Assembly (NCBI RefSeq): GCF_007197555.1 | Contig: NZ_CP041614.1 | Coordinates: 4,022,001 to 4,086,000 of the forward strand | Length of the DNA stretch: 64,000 nucleotides | Direction: 5' to 3' | Source of the DNA: Shewanella psychropiezotolerans | Lineage (GTDB): Bacteria > Pseudomonadota > Gammaproteobacteria > Enterobacterales > Shewanellaceae | In this document: piece by piece, positions 49,409 to 59,583 of the stretch | Numbering within the stretch: position 1 is the first letter of the stretch | Layout of the letters: each line of letters begins with the position of its first letter | Translations under genes and position numbers: made by a program | The notes under the pieces: generated by a model | What the model saw: the letters and a program-made list of their open reading frames with translations, nothing else | What the model was told of the DNA's origin: nothing | The model's database searches: none

Positions 49409-50965
49409 ATGAAACTAGCTCAAGTCACCACGAGTAAGGAGCAGATCTCCTACCCGGATGATCCTTTAAGTTTATATCAGCATCTCACCCAAGATGCGCC
49501 TCACACCATGTTGCTTGAATCTGCAGAAATTGAGAGCAAGGATAATATTAAGAGCCTGATCCTCACCGATGCCGCCCTGATGATACGTTGTGAAGGTTAT
49601 CAACTGACCTTCACCGCCTTGACCGACAATGGCCAATCTCTGCTGTCACCGATTCAAACTTTCTTTCAGGGTGCCAGTTCAAACTTAGAAAAAAATATAC
49701 TTAAGCTGACATTAGCAAAACAAACCGCGCAGCTAGATGAAGATACCAGACTCAAATCCACTTCTCCCTTAGATGGTCTGCGCGCCTTAGTAAAGGAGAT
49801 TGATTGCGGGACGAGTCCAGCATTTGAAGATCTCTTCTTAGGTGGCGTACTGGCCTACGATCTTATCGATACCGTCGAGCCTCTGCCCCAGGTGCCCTAT
49901 GGTGCTAACACTTGCCCGGACTATCTGTTTTATCTGGCCGAAACCCTTATCACAGTCGACCGTCAGCAAGAAACCGCCAATATCGTCACCCATAACTTTA
50001 TATCAGAGCCGGCGCTCAAGGGTGAATATGCCAAGGTACTCACCAAACGCGTCGATTCAGTCAAGGCACAAATTGAACGGGTCGCGTCCGCAGCCGAACT
50101 CATCCCGGTTACCGCACAAGTCTCGGTGGATATCTCCGATGAGACGTTTAAAGACACGGTCAACGCGCTTAAGTCTCATATTGTGGCCGGTGATATCTTT
50201 CAGGTGGTACCATCACGCAGTTTCAGCTTGCCATGTCCCAACACACTCGGGGCTTACCGCGCCCTGCGCCTGACGAACCCTAGCCCTTATATGTTCTATT
50301 TCAGGGGCGATGATTTCACCCTGTTTGGTGCATCACCTGAGAGCGCACTTAAATATGAGACCCAGTCCAATCAGGTGGAGATTTATCCCATTGCCGGCAC
50401 CCGTCAACGGGGTAAGACAGCCGATGGCCAGATAGATGCCGATCTAGATAGCCGTATAGAGCTAGAACTTAGACTAGATAAGAAAGAGTTATCTGAACAC
50501 TTGATGTTGGTCGACTTGGCCCGTAATGATGTGGCGCGTATCAGCCAAAGCGGCACCCGCAAGATCCCTGAATTATTGAAAGTCGACAGATACTCCCATG
50601 TCATGCACTTAGTCAGTCGCGTCACAGGCCAACTACGTACCGATCTCGATGCCCTGCACGCCTACCAGGCCTGTATGAACATGGGCACATTGACCGGCGC
50701 ACCTAAGGTGAGCGCATCGCAACTCATTCGCGGTGTCGAGCAAACCCGACGCGGCAGCTATGGCGGCGCGGCTGGTTACCTCAATGGCCTTGGCGACATG
50801 GATACCTGTATCGTCATCCGCTCAGCCTTCGTTAAAGAGGGCATCGCCCATATCCAGGCCGGGGCTGGCGTCGTATTTGACTCAGATCCACAGTCCGAAG
50901 CCGACGAGACCCGTCAAAAGGCGCAGGCCGTGATAAGTGCAATAAAAATTGGAGGCGGACTATGA
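49409..50965 (+). CDS. trpE: Anthranilate synthase component I
   Basis: Converts chorismate to anthranilate with TrpG. Start set at ATG 49409 (MKLAQVTTSKEQIS); the upstream TTG 49385 adds eight residues. The Trp-feedback motif LLESAE (about 38-43) is intact, so inhibition by tryptophan is expected. C-terminal catalytic part contains FGASPESALKYE, GTRQRGKT and GAGVVFDSDPQSE. 518 residues. The stop overlaps trpG (ATGA). Confidence 0.96.
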   Translation: MKLAQVTTSKEQISYPDDPLSLYQHLTQDAPHTMLLESAEIESKDNIKSLILTDAALMIRCEGYQLTFTALTDNGQSLLSPIQTFFQGASSNLEKNILKLTLAKQTAQLDEDTRLKSTSPLDGLRALVKEIDCGTSPAFEDLFLGGVLAYDLIDTVEPLPQVPYGANTCPDYLFYLAETLITVDRQQETANIVTHNFISEPALKGEYAKVLTKRVDSVKAQIERVASAAELIPVTAQVSVDISDETFKDTVNALKSHIVAGDIFQVVPSRSFSLPCPNTLGAYRALRLTNPSPYMFYFRGDDFTLFGASPESALKYETQSNQVEIYPIAGTRQRGKTADGQIDADLDSRIELELRLDKKELSEHLMLVDLARNDVARISQSGTRKIPELLKVDRYSHVMHLVSRVTGQLRTDLDALHAYQACMNMGTLTGAPKVSASQLIRGVEQTRRGSYGGAAGYLNGLGDMDTCIVIRSAFVKEGIAHIQAGAGVVFDSDPQSEADETRQKAQAVISAIKIGGGL

Positions 50966-51579
50966 AAATTTACCTGTTAGACAATTTCGATTCGTTCACC
51001 TACAACCTGGTGGATCAATTCAGAAGCTTAGGTTTCGAGGTGGTTATCTATCGTAACGATCTCAGCGCAGACTTCATCGCAGAAAAACTGCTAAACGAAG
51101 CAGACAAGGCGGCCCTGGTACTCTCGCCCGGCCCCGGCGCCCCCCATGAAGCGGGCTGCCTGATGGCGCTTATCGCCAAACTTGCCGGTAAGGTGCCTAT
51201 GCTGGGCATTTGTCTCGGTCATCAAGCCATGGTTGAGCACTACGGCGGAAAAATAGAGCGTGCTCCCCAGGTGGTTCACGGCAAAGCCAGCCCGACCTTC
51301 CACGAAGGAGTCGGTATTTTTTCTGGTCTGCCCTCGCCGCTGCCTGTAGCCCGTTATCACAGTTTAGTGGCAACCCGAGTGCCCGATTGCCTCGAGGTGA
51401 TAGCCACAACCGAAGAGATGCCCATGGCTATCTCCCATAAGAGCCATAAGGCGGTAGGTTTTCAATTTCATCCGGAATCGATTTTAACCACGCTCGGCAG
51501 CCAACTGCTCACGCAAACCCTGAGCTACTTAACCGATGAAGGTACCAGAGCCTCAACAATGACAGGAGATGCACAATGA
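50962..51579 (+). CDS. trpG: Anthranilate synthase glutamine amidotransferase component
   Basis: Class I glutamine amidotransferase delivering ammonia to TrpE. 205 residues; catalytic Cys in MLGICLGHQAMVEHYGG, His-Glu near FQFHPESILT. It is separate from trpD here, unlike the fused E. coli TrpGD. Overlaps trpE and trpD by 4 bp each. Confidence 0.96.
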   Translation: MKIYLLDNFDSFTYNLVDQFRSLGFEVVIYRNDLSADFIAEKLLNEADKAALVLSPGPGAPHEAGCLMALIAKLAGKVPMLGICLGHQAMVEHYGGKIERAPQVVHGKASPTFHEGVGIFSGLPSPLPVARYHSLVATRVPDCLEVIATTEEMPMAISHKSHKAVGFQFHPESILTTLGSQLLTQTLSYLTDEGTRASTMTGDAQ

Positions 51580-52631
51580 GCCAGCTTCAACCTCTGTTAG
51601 ATAAGCTCTATGCCGGCCAAAGTGCAACGCGTGCCGAGGCAAAGTCTTTGGTTGGCGCCATAATTCAAGGTGAGATGAGCCAAGTCGCCATGGCCGGTAT
51701 GCTTATCGCCATGAAGATGCGCGGCGAGACTATCGATGAAATTTCGGGTGCAGCAGATGCTCTGCGCGCAGCGGCGAAACCATTTCCTTCCCCGAGTGAT
51801 GCGACACGCGCTCAAGGCATAGTCGACATTGTCGGTACCGGCGGCGATGGCCACAACACTATCAATATCTCCACTACCGCAGCCTTCGTAGCCGCAGCAG
51901 CGGGCGCCAAGGTGGCCAAGCATGGTAATCGTAGTGTCTCGAGCAAATCCGGGTCATCGGATCTGCTTGCCCAGTTCGGTATCGACTTGACAATGGCGCC
52001 GGAAACCGCACGAGATTGTCTCGATGAATTCGGCCTTTGCTTCTTGTTCGCGCCTCATTACCATGGTGGAGTGCGTCACGCGGTACCTGTGCGCCAAGCA
52101 CTGAAGACCCGCACCCTGTTTAATGTACTTGGTCCACTTATCAATCCATCTCATCCTGATTTCATCTTGCTCGGCGTATACAGCAGTGAACTGGTTAAGC
52201 CCATCGCCGAGGTATTGAAGGTACTAGGAATGAAGCGCGCCATGGTGGTCCATGGCAGTGGTCTGGACGAAGTGGCCATTCACGGTAACACCTTAGTCTG
52301 TGAGCTAGTTGACGGCGAAATAAAGCAATATCAGCTCACCCCGGATGAGTTAGGCATAACCCCAGCCGAGCTTAACGATCTCGAAGGTGGCACACCCGAG
52401 CAGAATGCAAAATTCACTCGCGCTATCTTACAAGGGCAAGGTCAAACCGCCCACAGTCACGCAGTTGCGGCCAACGCAGGTTGTGCGCTTTACATCTCAG
52501 GCATGTGTGACTCAGTCAAATCGGGCACAGCCTTAGCACTCGAGACCCTTGCCAGTGGCAAGGCCTACAACTTACTCGAGCAGCTTGCCAGCGCCAGTGC
52601 AGCGGCAAAGCCAGATCAAAAACAGAATTAG
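51576..52631 (+). CDS. trpD: Anthranilate phosphoribosyltransferase
   Basis: Transfers phosphoribose from PRPP to anthranilate. 351 residues; GTGGDGHNTINIST (PRPP-binding) and KHGNRSVSSKSGSSDLL motifs are complete. Start overlaps trpG by 4 bp. Confidence 0.96.
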   Translation: MSQLQPLLDKLYAGQSATRAEAKSLVGAIIQGEMSQVAMAGMLIAMKMRGETIDEISGAADALRAAAKPFPSPSDATRAQGIVDIVGTGGDGHNTINISTTAAFVAAAAGAKVAKHGNRSVSSKSGSSDLLAQFGIDLTMAPETARDCLDEFGLCFLFAPHYHGGVRHAVPVRQALKTRTLFNVLGPLINPSHPDFILLGVYSSELVKPIAEVLKVLGMKRAMVVHGSGLDEVAIHGNTLVCELVDGEIKQYQLTPDELGITPAELNDLEGGTPEQNAKFTRAILQGQGQTAHSHAVAANAGCALYISGMCDSVKSGTALALETLASGKAYNLLEQLASASAAAKPDQKQN

Positions 52632-52641
52632 GAGTAATAGC

Positions 52642-54132
52642 GTGAGCAGTTCAATAGCAGATATTAAAACAAATGTTAGAGAAAACAGCGACAGCCAGCA
52701 GAGTCCTTCAGAAACCAGTAATGTATTGACCAGAATCGTCGATACTAAGGCTGCACATATGGATGCACTGAAACTGCGTTTCCCGGAAGCTAGCCTAAAG
52801 CCCCAAATATCAGATCGCAGCTTGTTCAAAGCATTACGCGCGCCAAATGCCGGTTTCATCTTCGAGTGCAAGAAAGCCAGTCCATCCAAGGGCCTTATCC
52901 GCGCGGATTTCGATGTCGAAGCCATTGCCGATGTCTACAATAACTATGCCGCCGGGATCTCAGTGCTCACCGACGAGCAGTTTTTTCAGGGCGACATGGA
53001 CTATATCCCTAAGGTTCGTGCCCGGGTTAAGCAGCCTATTCTCTGTAAAGACTTCTTCGTCGATAGCTATCAAGTTAAGCTCGCCGCTCACCAAGGCGCG
53101 GATGCCATTCTATTGATGCTATCTGTGCTCGATGATGACAAATATCGTGCGCTAGCCTGTGAAGCTGCCAAGTACCAGCTCGACATACTCACAGAAGTGA
53201 GTAATGAAGCCGAACTTGAGCGCGCCATTGCACTCGATGCCAACATCATCGGCATCAATAACCGCAACCTGCGAGACTTATCTACCGACTTGGCCACGAC
53301 GGAAAAGCTCGCACCTCGTATCCCGGCGGATCGCGTGGTGATCAGCGAATCAGGGATCTACAATCAGGCGCAAGTTCGCCGCCTGAGTCCACTGGTCGAT
53401 GGCTTCCTGGTCGGCAGCTCATTGATGGCAGCTGATGACTTAGATCTCGCTTGTCGTACACTCACACTCGGCCACAACAAAGTCTGCGGCCTGACATCGG
53501 TTGAAGATGCAAACGCCGTCGCCGATGCAGGCGCCATCTATGGCGGACTCATCTTCGCCGAAAAGTCACCTCGCCATATCACGCCAGACAAGGCTAAGTC
53601 TCTGCTCGCGGCTCATCGAGCTTCGGGTAAGCAGCTCAATTTTGTCGGCGTCTTTGTTAACGAGTCAGCCAAGGTTATCGCCGAACTCGTGTCGTCCCTC
53701 GAGCTTTTTGCGGTTCAACTTCACGGCAGTGAATCTGAGTATGATATCGCCCAAGTGCGTAGCGCCTTAGCAGCCGCGGGCAGCAAGGCACAGATCTGGA
53801 AAGCCGTGGCGGTTAATGTCGCAGTCGATATAAGCGAAGCTAATGCCGAATTATCGATGCCAACTAATGCCGATCGCATTTTGTTCGACAGCAAGCGCAG
53901 CAAAGAAAAAGGCGAACAATTTGGTGGCACCGGCCTTAGCTTCGACTGGCAACAGTCTCTGCCTAACAAACAAGACGCCATGCTCGCCGGCGGCTTAGAT
54001 GCAGACAATGCCAGTGACGCGAGCAAACAAGGATTTTACGGCCTGGATTTCAATTCAGGCTTAGAGAGCGCACCGGGGCAGAAAGATCATCAACTGATCC
54101 AATCAACCTTTGCAGCTCTTAGACAGTACTAA
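52642..54132 (+). CDS. trpCF: Bifunctional indole-3-glycerol-phosphate synthase / phosphoribosylanthranilate isomerase
   Basis: Fused enzyme for two successive steps. Start GTG 52642 has an AGGAG site (52630-52634); the earlier ATG in the trpD overlap would give an unrelated basic leader. The synthase half (about 1-265) has FECKKASPSKGLIRADFD and CKDFFVDSYQ; the isomerase half (about 266-496) has VCGLTSVEDANAVADAGA and ENLGFLV-like FVGVFVNESAK and AGGLDADN. 496 residues. A short hairpin AAAGGCT/AGCCTTT (54150-54166) lies in the 106-bp gap to trpB. Confidence 0.95.
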   Translation: MSSSIADIKTNVRENSDSQQSPSETSNVLTRIVDTKAAHMDALKLRFPEASLKPQISDRSLFKALRAPNAGFIFECKKASPSKGLIRADFDVEAIADVYNNYAAGISVLTDEQFFQGDMDYIPKVRARVKQPILCKDFFVDSYQVKLAAHQGADAILLMLSVLDDDKYRALACEAAKYQLDILTEVSNEAELERAIALDANIIGINNRNLRDLSTDLATTEKLAPRIPADRVVISESGIYNQAQVRRLSPLVDGFLVGSSLMAADDLDLACRTLTLGHNKVCGLTSVEDANAVADAGAIYGGLIFAEKSPRHITPDKAKSLLAAHRASGKQLNFVGVFVNESAKVIAELVSSLELFAVQLHGSESEYDIAQVRSALAAAGSKAQIWKAVAVNVAVDISEANAELSMPTNADRILFDSKRSKEKGEQFGGTGLSFDWQQSLPNKQDAMLAGGLDADNASDASKQGFYGLDFNSGLESAPGQKDHQLIQSTFAALRQY

Positions 54133-54238
54133 ACATCATAATATTGATAAAAGGCTCTAAGCCTTTAACCACAGTTAATTTACGCCACGCAGTGGCATTA
54201 ATAGAGATGCGCAGCAGATCTATTTAAGGAATAACACT

Positions 54239-55465
54239 ATGACCAAACTCGACCCCTACTTCGGCGAATATGGCGGTATGTACGTACCACAGATATTGGT
54301 GCCGGCACTGAAACAGCTCGAAGCGGCGTTTATTGAAGCGCAAGAAGATGAAGCCTTTCAAGCCGAATTCAGCGATCTTTTGAAAAACTATGCCGGTCGC
54401 CCGACGGCGCTAACCTTGACCCGCAACCTGAGTCCCAATCCTCTGGTAAAAATCTACCTTAAGCGCGAAGACCTACTTCACGGCGGTGCCCACAAGACCA
54501 ACCAGGTTTTGGGTCAGGCCCTGCTTGCCAAGCGCATGGGTAAAAAAGAGATCATCGCCGAAACTGGCGCGGGTCAGCACGGCGTAGCAACCGCTCTCGC
54601 CTGCGCCCTATTAGGCCTTAAATGTAAGGTATACATGGGTGCTAAAGACATAGAACGCCAATCTCCTAACGTCTTTAGAATGAAGTTGATGGGCGCGGAA
54701 GTGATTCCGGTCACCTCAGGCTCATCCACTCTTAAAGATGCCTGTAACGAAGCCATGCGCGACTGGTCAGGTAGCTATGAAAAGGCCCACTATCTGCTGG
54801 GCACGGCTGCCGGTCCACATCCCTTTCCCACTATCGTGCGTGAATTTCAACGCATGATCGGCGAAGAGACCAAGAAGCAGCTGTTTGAACGTGAAGGTCG
54901 TCTGCCCGACGCGGTTATCGCCTGTGTCGGTGGCGGCTCGAACGCCATCGGCATGTTCGCCGACTTCATCGACGAAGAAAGTGTACAACTTATCGGTGTC
55001 GAACCTGCGGGTCTTGGCCTCCATACTCCCATGCATGGCGCGCCACTTAAACACGGCAAGACAGGCATTTTCTTCGGCATGAAAGCGCCCTTGATGCAAG
55101 ACAGCGAAGGGCAGATTCAGGAATCTTATTCTATCTCGGCGGGGCTCGACTTCCCATCTGTAGGTCCACAGCATGCTCACCTTGCCGCTACTGGCCGCGC
55201 TACTTACGAGTCGGCAACCGATGATGAGGCGCTGGACGCCTTCCAGTTACTGGCTCGTTGTGAAGGGATTATCCCGGCGCTGGAGTCATCACACGCCATA
55301 GCGTATGCACTCAAGCTGGCAGAAAAAGCCACCAAGGAAACCATATTAGTGGTAAACCTATCGGGCCGAGGTGATAAAGATATCTTCACCGTCGCTGATA
55401 TTCTGGAAGAGCGAGAAAAAGCGCAACTAACAGCAGATAAGGAGAGCGGCGATGACCGAATCTAA
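54239..55465 (+). CDS. trpB: Tryptophan synthase beta chain
   Basis: PLP enzyme that joins indole and serine. 408 residues with the PLP-Lys in [12 protein letters not shown] and the phosphate-binding [13 protein letters not shown] ribosome site at 54226-54230. Overlaps trpA by 14 bp. Confidence 0.97.
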   Translation: MTKLDPYFGEYGGMYVPQILVPALKQLEAAFIEAQEDEAFQAEFSDLLKNYAGRPTALTLTRNLSPNPLVKIYLKREDLLHGGAHKTNQVLGQALLAKRMGKKEIIAETGAGQHGVATALACALLGLKCKVYMGAKDIERQSPNVFRMKLMGAEVIPVTSGSSTLKDACNEAMRDWSGSYEKAHYLLGTAAGPHPFPTIVREFQRMIGEETKKQLFEREGRLPDAVIACVGGGSNAIGMFADFIDEESVQLIGVEPAGLGLHTPMHGAPLKHGKTGIFFGMKAPLMQDSEGQIQESYSISAGLDFPSVGPQHAHLAATGRATYESATDDEALDAFQLLARCEGIIPALESSHAIAYALKLAEKATKETILVVNLSGRGDKDIFTVADILEEREKAQLTADKESGDDRI

Positions 55466-56270
55466 ACAAGCAGGCCGTTACCAGGCAGTATTTGCCGCAT
55501 TGAAAGAAAAAAATCAGGGCGCGTTTGTGCCATTCGTGACCTTAGGCGATCCAAGCCCTGAATTATCACTGAAGATCATCGACTGTTTAGTCGAAAATGG
55601 CGCCGATGCCCTTGAGCTGGGTTTCCCCTTCTCTGATCCACTGGCAGATGGCCCGGTCATCCAAGCCGCTAACCTGCGCTCACTCGCCGCTGGCACTACC
55701 CCGACTCAGTGTTTTGAGATGCTCACCGCAATTCGCTCCAAATACCCAGATCTGCCCATCGGCCTCTTGCTCTATGCTAACTTGGTTTATACCAAGAGTA
55801 TCGATACCTTCTACGCTAAGGCCCAAGCTGCTGGCGTGGACTCGGTACTTATCGCCGATGTGCCGGTAGAGGAAGCCGAGCCCTTTATCGCTTCGGCCAA
55901 GGCTCATGATGTCGCGCCTATCTTTATCGCGCCACCCAATGCCGATAGTGACACACTAAAGATGGTGAGTGAGAAAGGCGAAGGCTACACTTACTTACTT
56001 TCACGCGCCGGCGTCACAGGTACAGAATCGAAAGCGGGTATGCCAATCGGTGAGATCTTATCTCGCCTCAAAGAATTTAACGGTGCGCCGCCACTGCTAG
56101 GATTCGGTATTGCAGAGCCGGCGCAAGTAAAAGAAGCTATTGAAGCAGGCGCTGCTGGCGTCATTTCTGGGTCGGCAATAGTGAAGATCATTGCAGCCAA
56201 TAAAGATGATGAAACTGCATTGTTAGCTAAGCTTGGTGAATTTACCCGCAATATGAAGGCCGCAACCTAA
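55452..56270 (+). CDS. trpA: Tryptophan synthase alpha chain
   Basis: Cleaves indole-3-glycerol phosphate. 272 residues; catalytic Glu in [16 protein letters not shown] and Asp in [21 protein letters not shown] phosphate loop. Last gene of the operon. Confidence 0.97.
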   Translation: MTESKQAGRYQAVFAALKEKNQGAFVPFVTLGDPSPELSLKIIDCLVENGADALELGFPFSDPLADGPVIQAANLRSLAAGTTPTQCFEMLTAIRSKYPDLPIGLLLYANLVYTKSIDTFYAKAQAAGVDSVLIADVPVEEAEPFIASAKAHDVAPIFIAPPNADSDTLKMVSEKGEGYTYLLSRAGVTGTESKAGMPIGEILSRLKEFNGAPPLLGFGIAEPAQVKEAIEAGAAGVISGSAIVKIIAANKDDETALLAKLGEFTRNMKAAT

Positions 56271-56287
56271 GGCTGAAACTGTAGGAC

Positions 56288-56306
56288 TTATACCTATCGG
56301 TATTAA
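56288..56306. repeat. Short palindromic intergenic repeat, copy 2
   Basis: ATACCTATCGGTATTAAA, near copy of 6918-6937. Same position relative to an operon end. Confidence 0.5.
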
Positions 56307-56319
56307 ATCAATAAACACC

Positions 56320-56352
56320 AGAACGCCAACTCTGTGAGTTGGCGTTCTTATT
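56320..56352. terminator. Terminator of the trp operon
   Basis: GAACGCCAACTC (56321-56332), loop TGT, GAGTTGGCGTTC (56336-56347), followed by TTATTT. Confidence 0.88.
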
Positions 56353-56374
56353 TACTGGTACACAACTCCAACAA

Positions 56375-56748
56375 CTATATTTTTACTACGCTATCGTAAG
56401 GATTTTCTGGGTCAAACTTAACGTTTACCGATTTTCCATCCGGATAACGTTGCTGTTTTTGCTTAGCGCTCAAGCTTGAACTTTCACCAAACGATGAGTC
56501 TCTTCCAGAATAAGGCGTGCCATTGACTTCATACTCATAAGTTAATTTTAAAACGTATTTAGTCTCGGTATACCTAACTTTTCTATCATTTTGTGTTTTA
56601 GTCTTTTGCTCAACCTTTTTAATAATTTCAGATGATGTGACATGCCCCTCAACAGACGGCCATTTAGAAACCTCCTGACCGCGCATACAAGCTTTTATCA
56701 AGACCACACCAAAAATAATGGCGAAAAAAGCACAAGAATATTTTTCAT
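56375..56748 (-). pseudogene. DUF3592 membrane protein, frameshifted at an A tract
   Basis: A DUF3592-type protein with a single N-terminal helix. The visible frame (110 residues from GTG 56707) starts in the middle of the helix and has WPSVEGHVTSSEI, then YEYEVNGTPYSG and KFDPENPYDSVV. The proper start ATG 56748 (AGGG ribosome site) lies one base out of frame: a sixth A in the run at 56741-56745 would give MKKYSCAFFAIIFGVVLIK and a complete protein. Likely one-base sequence error or recent slippage. Confidence 0.75.
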
Positions 56749-57282
56749 AAATCCCTTTATATTACAACGAATTGAACCCCCTAATATTTTAGCAAACTTG
56801 ATACTGATTTGTTAACTGAAATCTGTTCTTATGTATGTCTATGTAGAAAACTAAACCATATAGTTGAGATTAGTCATCCCAATCTATTTAAGAATGTAAT
56901 AACGACAAATAAAAACGCCCGAACATGCTCAGGCGTTTTTATTTGTTAGCGGTAAGAAATGACTGAATTATACCATTCCGAGTAAGTATCTGATCATTCA
57001 GCGGGAGTTCAAAGCACTGTAGGCAAGGCGAATGTTTGAAGCTAATAGTTATTCTCGGCAACAAGCTCCTGCGTTGCTCTACCTCCTGCATCCATGCAGT
57101 CGTATATCGAGAACATTCAACGTAGCATAAAGGGCTTTGAAACCCGCACTGCGTGAGGCTCTCAGTGTTTCCACTTCTGTGTTGCATTGACTTAAAAGGG
57201 AATAACCATTTCCTCATCAATGCGCCTTGAATTGAAAAAACTGAGAGCCTCTGAACTGACCAGATACTTATATGGAATGGTA
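56749..57282. other. Gene-free region with a terminator and a MITE-like element
   Basis: 534 bp between the DUF3592 and S9-peptidase genes. Holds a strong terminator (56909-56942) and the 314-bp inverted-repeat element (56970-57283). The 93-residue frame (56939-57220) is inside the element and is not a gene. Confidence 0.75.
56909..56942. terminator. Strong hairpin terminator, probably the original S9-peptidase terminator
   Basis: AAAAACGCC...GGCGTTTTT with an inner CCGA/TCAGG pairing. It lies beyond the MITE from the peptidase gene, as if the element had inserted between stop codon and terminator. Confidence 0.8.
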
Positions 57283-57283
57283 T
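56970..57283. mobile_element. MITE-like element with about 33-bp imperfect terminal inverted repeats
   Basis: Left end TACCATTCCGAGTAAGTATC and right end (reversed) TACCATTCCATATAAGTATC share about 25 of 33 positions. Length is about 314 bp with no transposase. The right end is directly at the TAA stop of the S9 peptidase. The flank TTA occurs on both sides, a possible 2-3 bp target duplication. An internal CTGCATCCATGCAG palindrome is present. Confidence 0.75.
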
Positions 57284-59352
57284 TAAGCGTCCTTCTTAAC
57301 AGCCTCGAGATTAGCTTTATGATCTAGCTCATTCGCTGGCATCTCTTTACCGTCATTCTTCAGGTAATGGTCCATCCAACGCATTAGGCGCAGGTGATAA
57401 TCGTACTGAGCGGCAGCCTTGCGGTTACCATGGCCTTCACCCGGGTAATACACCAGACGTACAACCTTGCCCTGCACTTTCATGTAGCGGTATAGCTCCA
57501 TGGACTGAGCCGGGTGAACCCTAGGGTCATCCTTACCATGCATAATAAGCAGTGGCGTTTCAGACTGACCCGCCCAGTAGATTGGGCTGCGTTCCAGGTA
57601 CCACTGCCACTTATCCCAAGGGTAAGAGCGTGCATGAACCAGATGCATCTCGTTTGAGATGTCGGTCGTACCAAACTTAGATAGCTGGTTGGTCACACCG
57701 ACAAACATCACGCTGGCAGCGAAATGCTTAGTCAGTTTAGTCGCCGCCCAAGCCGAGGCATAACCACCGTATGAACCACCGGTAATACCGACCTTTTTGC
57801 TATCGACTAAACCCATATCGACAAGGTGATCTTTAAACTCGACCAAGTCATCGAACTCTTTACCCGCATAATCATTCTGACCAAGCTTAGAATAATCGAC
57901 CCCCTTACCTGTGCTACCACGGTAGTTCGGATAGAAGACGGCGTACCCTTGAGTCGCACCCAGCTGACCAGGACGTGAGTAATTAGTCAACCAACCGTCT
58001 TTATCATGGCTTTCAGGGCCGCCGTGAACGGACATGACAAGCGGATAACGTTGACCCTTTTTATAGTCGAGTGGGTAGATAAGTACACCCGCGATCTCGA
58101 CGCCATCTTTGGCCTTGAAGGAGATAGATTCTTGTTTACCGAGACGCTTGTCATCGAGCCAGGTATTTGAGTTACTCAAGCGCGTCGCCTTAAGCTTACT
58201 GCCTCTGAGCATGTAGACTTCGTTCGGATGCTGTGCCGTATTAGCTCTTAGTGCAATGGTCTTGTCAGAATCTGAGATGCTCAGCTGTGAAGCGATAAAC
58301 TTACCCGCTTTAACCACCACCTTGTAATCATTGCTGCCAGGCTTGATTAAGCCAAGCACAGAGTCGGTATCGATATTAGTGATAAAATAGAGTTCATTTT
58401 TATCATTTTTCCACTCAAAATCACTCACATGGCCTAAGTGATTTGGCAGCCACTCACTGATCTTGCCAGTTTTAGTTTCCGCAAGATATAGTCGGCCAGC
58501 AGCTGGGTCGTGCATATCTTCTGCACCTAGAATGGCGACATACTGACCATCATGAGAAAACTCGGCACCACCTAACTTACCTTGAGTAATAAATGAGGTA
58601 ACCATCTTTTGGCTCGCCACATTGACGATATGCCACTGTGACTTCATGTACTTATCATCGATCAAGGCCGTTGGCTGAGTTTTCACTAACAGCTGCGAGT
58701 CATTAGCTGACCACTGCACATCCGAGACGTAATCTTCGATGTTCCAGGCAACTGGCGTGAGTGGTTTATCGCTCATCGCCAGATCGATGACGAACAGCTG
58801 CTTGTTCTCAAGATTCTCTTCGTAAACTTCGGCCATAAAACCGAGTTTTTTAAGATCTTTAACACTTTTATCTTTAGCAGGCTTGGCAATGATGGCGATC
58901 TGCTTACCGTCATTACTTAAGGCATAGCTAGCAAGATCCGTCTCTTTCAGCCCTAAGGTCTTTTGCGCCTGACCACCGTTAAAGGGAATTTGGTACAGCG
59001 AGGTGTGCTTATCTTCGCCCATCTTGGCAAGGAAATAGATCAAGCTACCATCGGCAGACCACTGAATGTTATTCACCGTCACTTGGCCCGTGATATAAGG
59101 ACGCTCGACGCCTTTGTCATCGACGAGATAAAGCTCAGCCCAGTGCAGGCCATTCTCTTCTTTGTAAAGCCCACGGGGAACATAACGGGTAAAGGCAACA
59201 TTATCACCCGATGGGCTAACTTGCGCCTGAGCGACTTGTTGTAAGCCGATCACCTCTTCTGCAGTTAAGGTATCACTAGCGCTCGCAGTAAAGCTAAACA
59301 GGCCAAGAGATAAAGCAATAGCATGTTTAACTGCATTCAACTGTCTCTTCAT
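57283..59352 (-). CDS. S9-family prolyl-oligopeptidase-type peptidase, secreted
   Basis: A 689-residue serine peptidase. I start at ATG 59352 (MKRQLNAVKHAIALSLGLFSF with TASA), giving a Sec signal peptide; the upstream in-frame frame is a run of Asn codons from a hexamer repeat and is not credible. N-terminal beta-propeller (about 40-420), then the hydrolase domain with nucleophile GGSYGGYASAW, Asp in HGKDDPRVH and His in GEGHGNRK. Likely a dipeptidyl- or acylaminoacyl-peptidase acting on peptides in the periplasm or outside. Its stop is at the MITE edge. Confidence 0.88.
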   Translation of the reverse strand: MKRQLNAVKHAIALSLGLFSFTASASDTLTAEEVIGLQQVAQAQVSPSGDNVAFTRYVPRGLYKEENGLHWAELYLVDDKGVERPYITGQVTVNNIQWSADGSLIYFLAKMGEDKHTSLYQIPFNGGQAQKTLGLKETDLASYALSNDGKQIAIIAKPAKDKSVKDLKKLGFMAEVYEENLENKQLFVIDLAMSDKPLTPVAWNIEDYVSDVQWSANDSQLLVKTQPTALIDDKYMKSQWHIVNVASQKMVTSFITQGKLGGAEFSHDGQYVAILGAEDMHDPAAGRLYLAETKTGKISEWLPNHLGHVSDFEWKNDKNELYFITNIDTDSVLGLIKPGSNDYKVVVKAGKFIASQLSISDSDKTIALRANTAQHPNEVYMLRGSKLKATRLSNSNTWLDDKRLGKQESISFKAKDGVEIAGVLIYPLDYKKGQRYPLVMSVHGGPESHDKDGWLTNYSRPGQLGATQGYAVFYPNYRGSTGKGVDYSKLGQNDYAGKEFDDLVEFKDHLVDMGLVDSKKVGITGGSYGGYASAWAATKLTKHFAASVMFVGVTNQLSKFGTTDISNEMHLVHARSYPWDKWQWYLERSPIYWAGQSETPLLIMHGKDDPRVHPAQSMELYRYMKVQGKVVRLVYYPGEGHGNRKAAAQYDYHLRLMRWMDHYLKNDGKEMPANELDHKANLEAVKKDA

Positions 59353-59383
59353 ATTTTGTAAAAACTCCAATCTAATAATTATG

Positions 59384-59413
59384 TTGTTATTGTTATTGTT
59401 ATTGTTATTGTTA
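59384..59413. repeat. Hexanucleotide tandem repeat (TTGTTA)5 upstream of the S9 peptidase
   Basis: Five exact units between the start codon and the likely promoter. Copy-number changes would alter leader length in steps of 6 bp without touching the coding frame. Confidence 0.9.
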
Positions 59414-59583
59414 TTTTGCTGCTCTCGCATTGCATTGGCGCAGCATTATAGATTCATTGACAGTAAAACGGAAACAAACCTCAATGAGCATTAACCTTAT
59501 AAACTTTCACTATGAATTGAGCCTGAAAAGCGAGAGACTTAAAGAGAAAAATACAGTTTGCAGCAGAATTTCAGCTGGATGAG

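Noticed and set aside
56939..57220. 93-residue minus-strand open frame
   Set aside because: It lies inside the inverted-repeat element and spans its terminal repeat; no ribosome site or family match.
59353..59430. Poly-Asn N-terminus on the S9 peptidase
   Set aside because: It is a translation of the hexamer repeat; the signal peptide starts at ATG 59352 with its own GGAG site.
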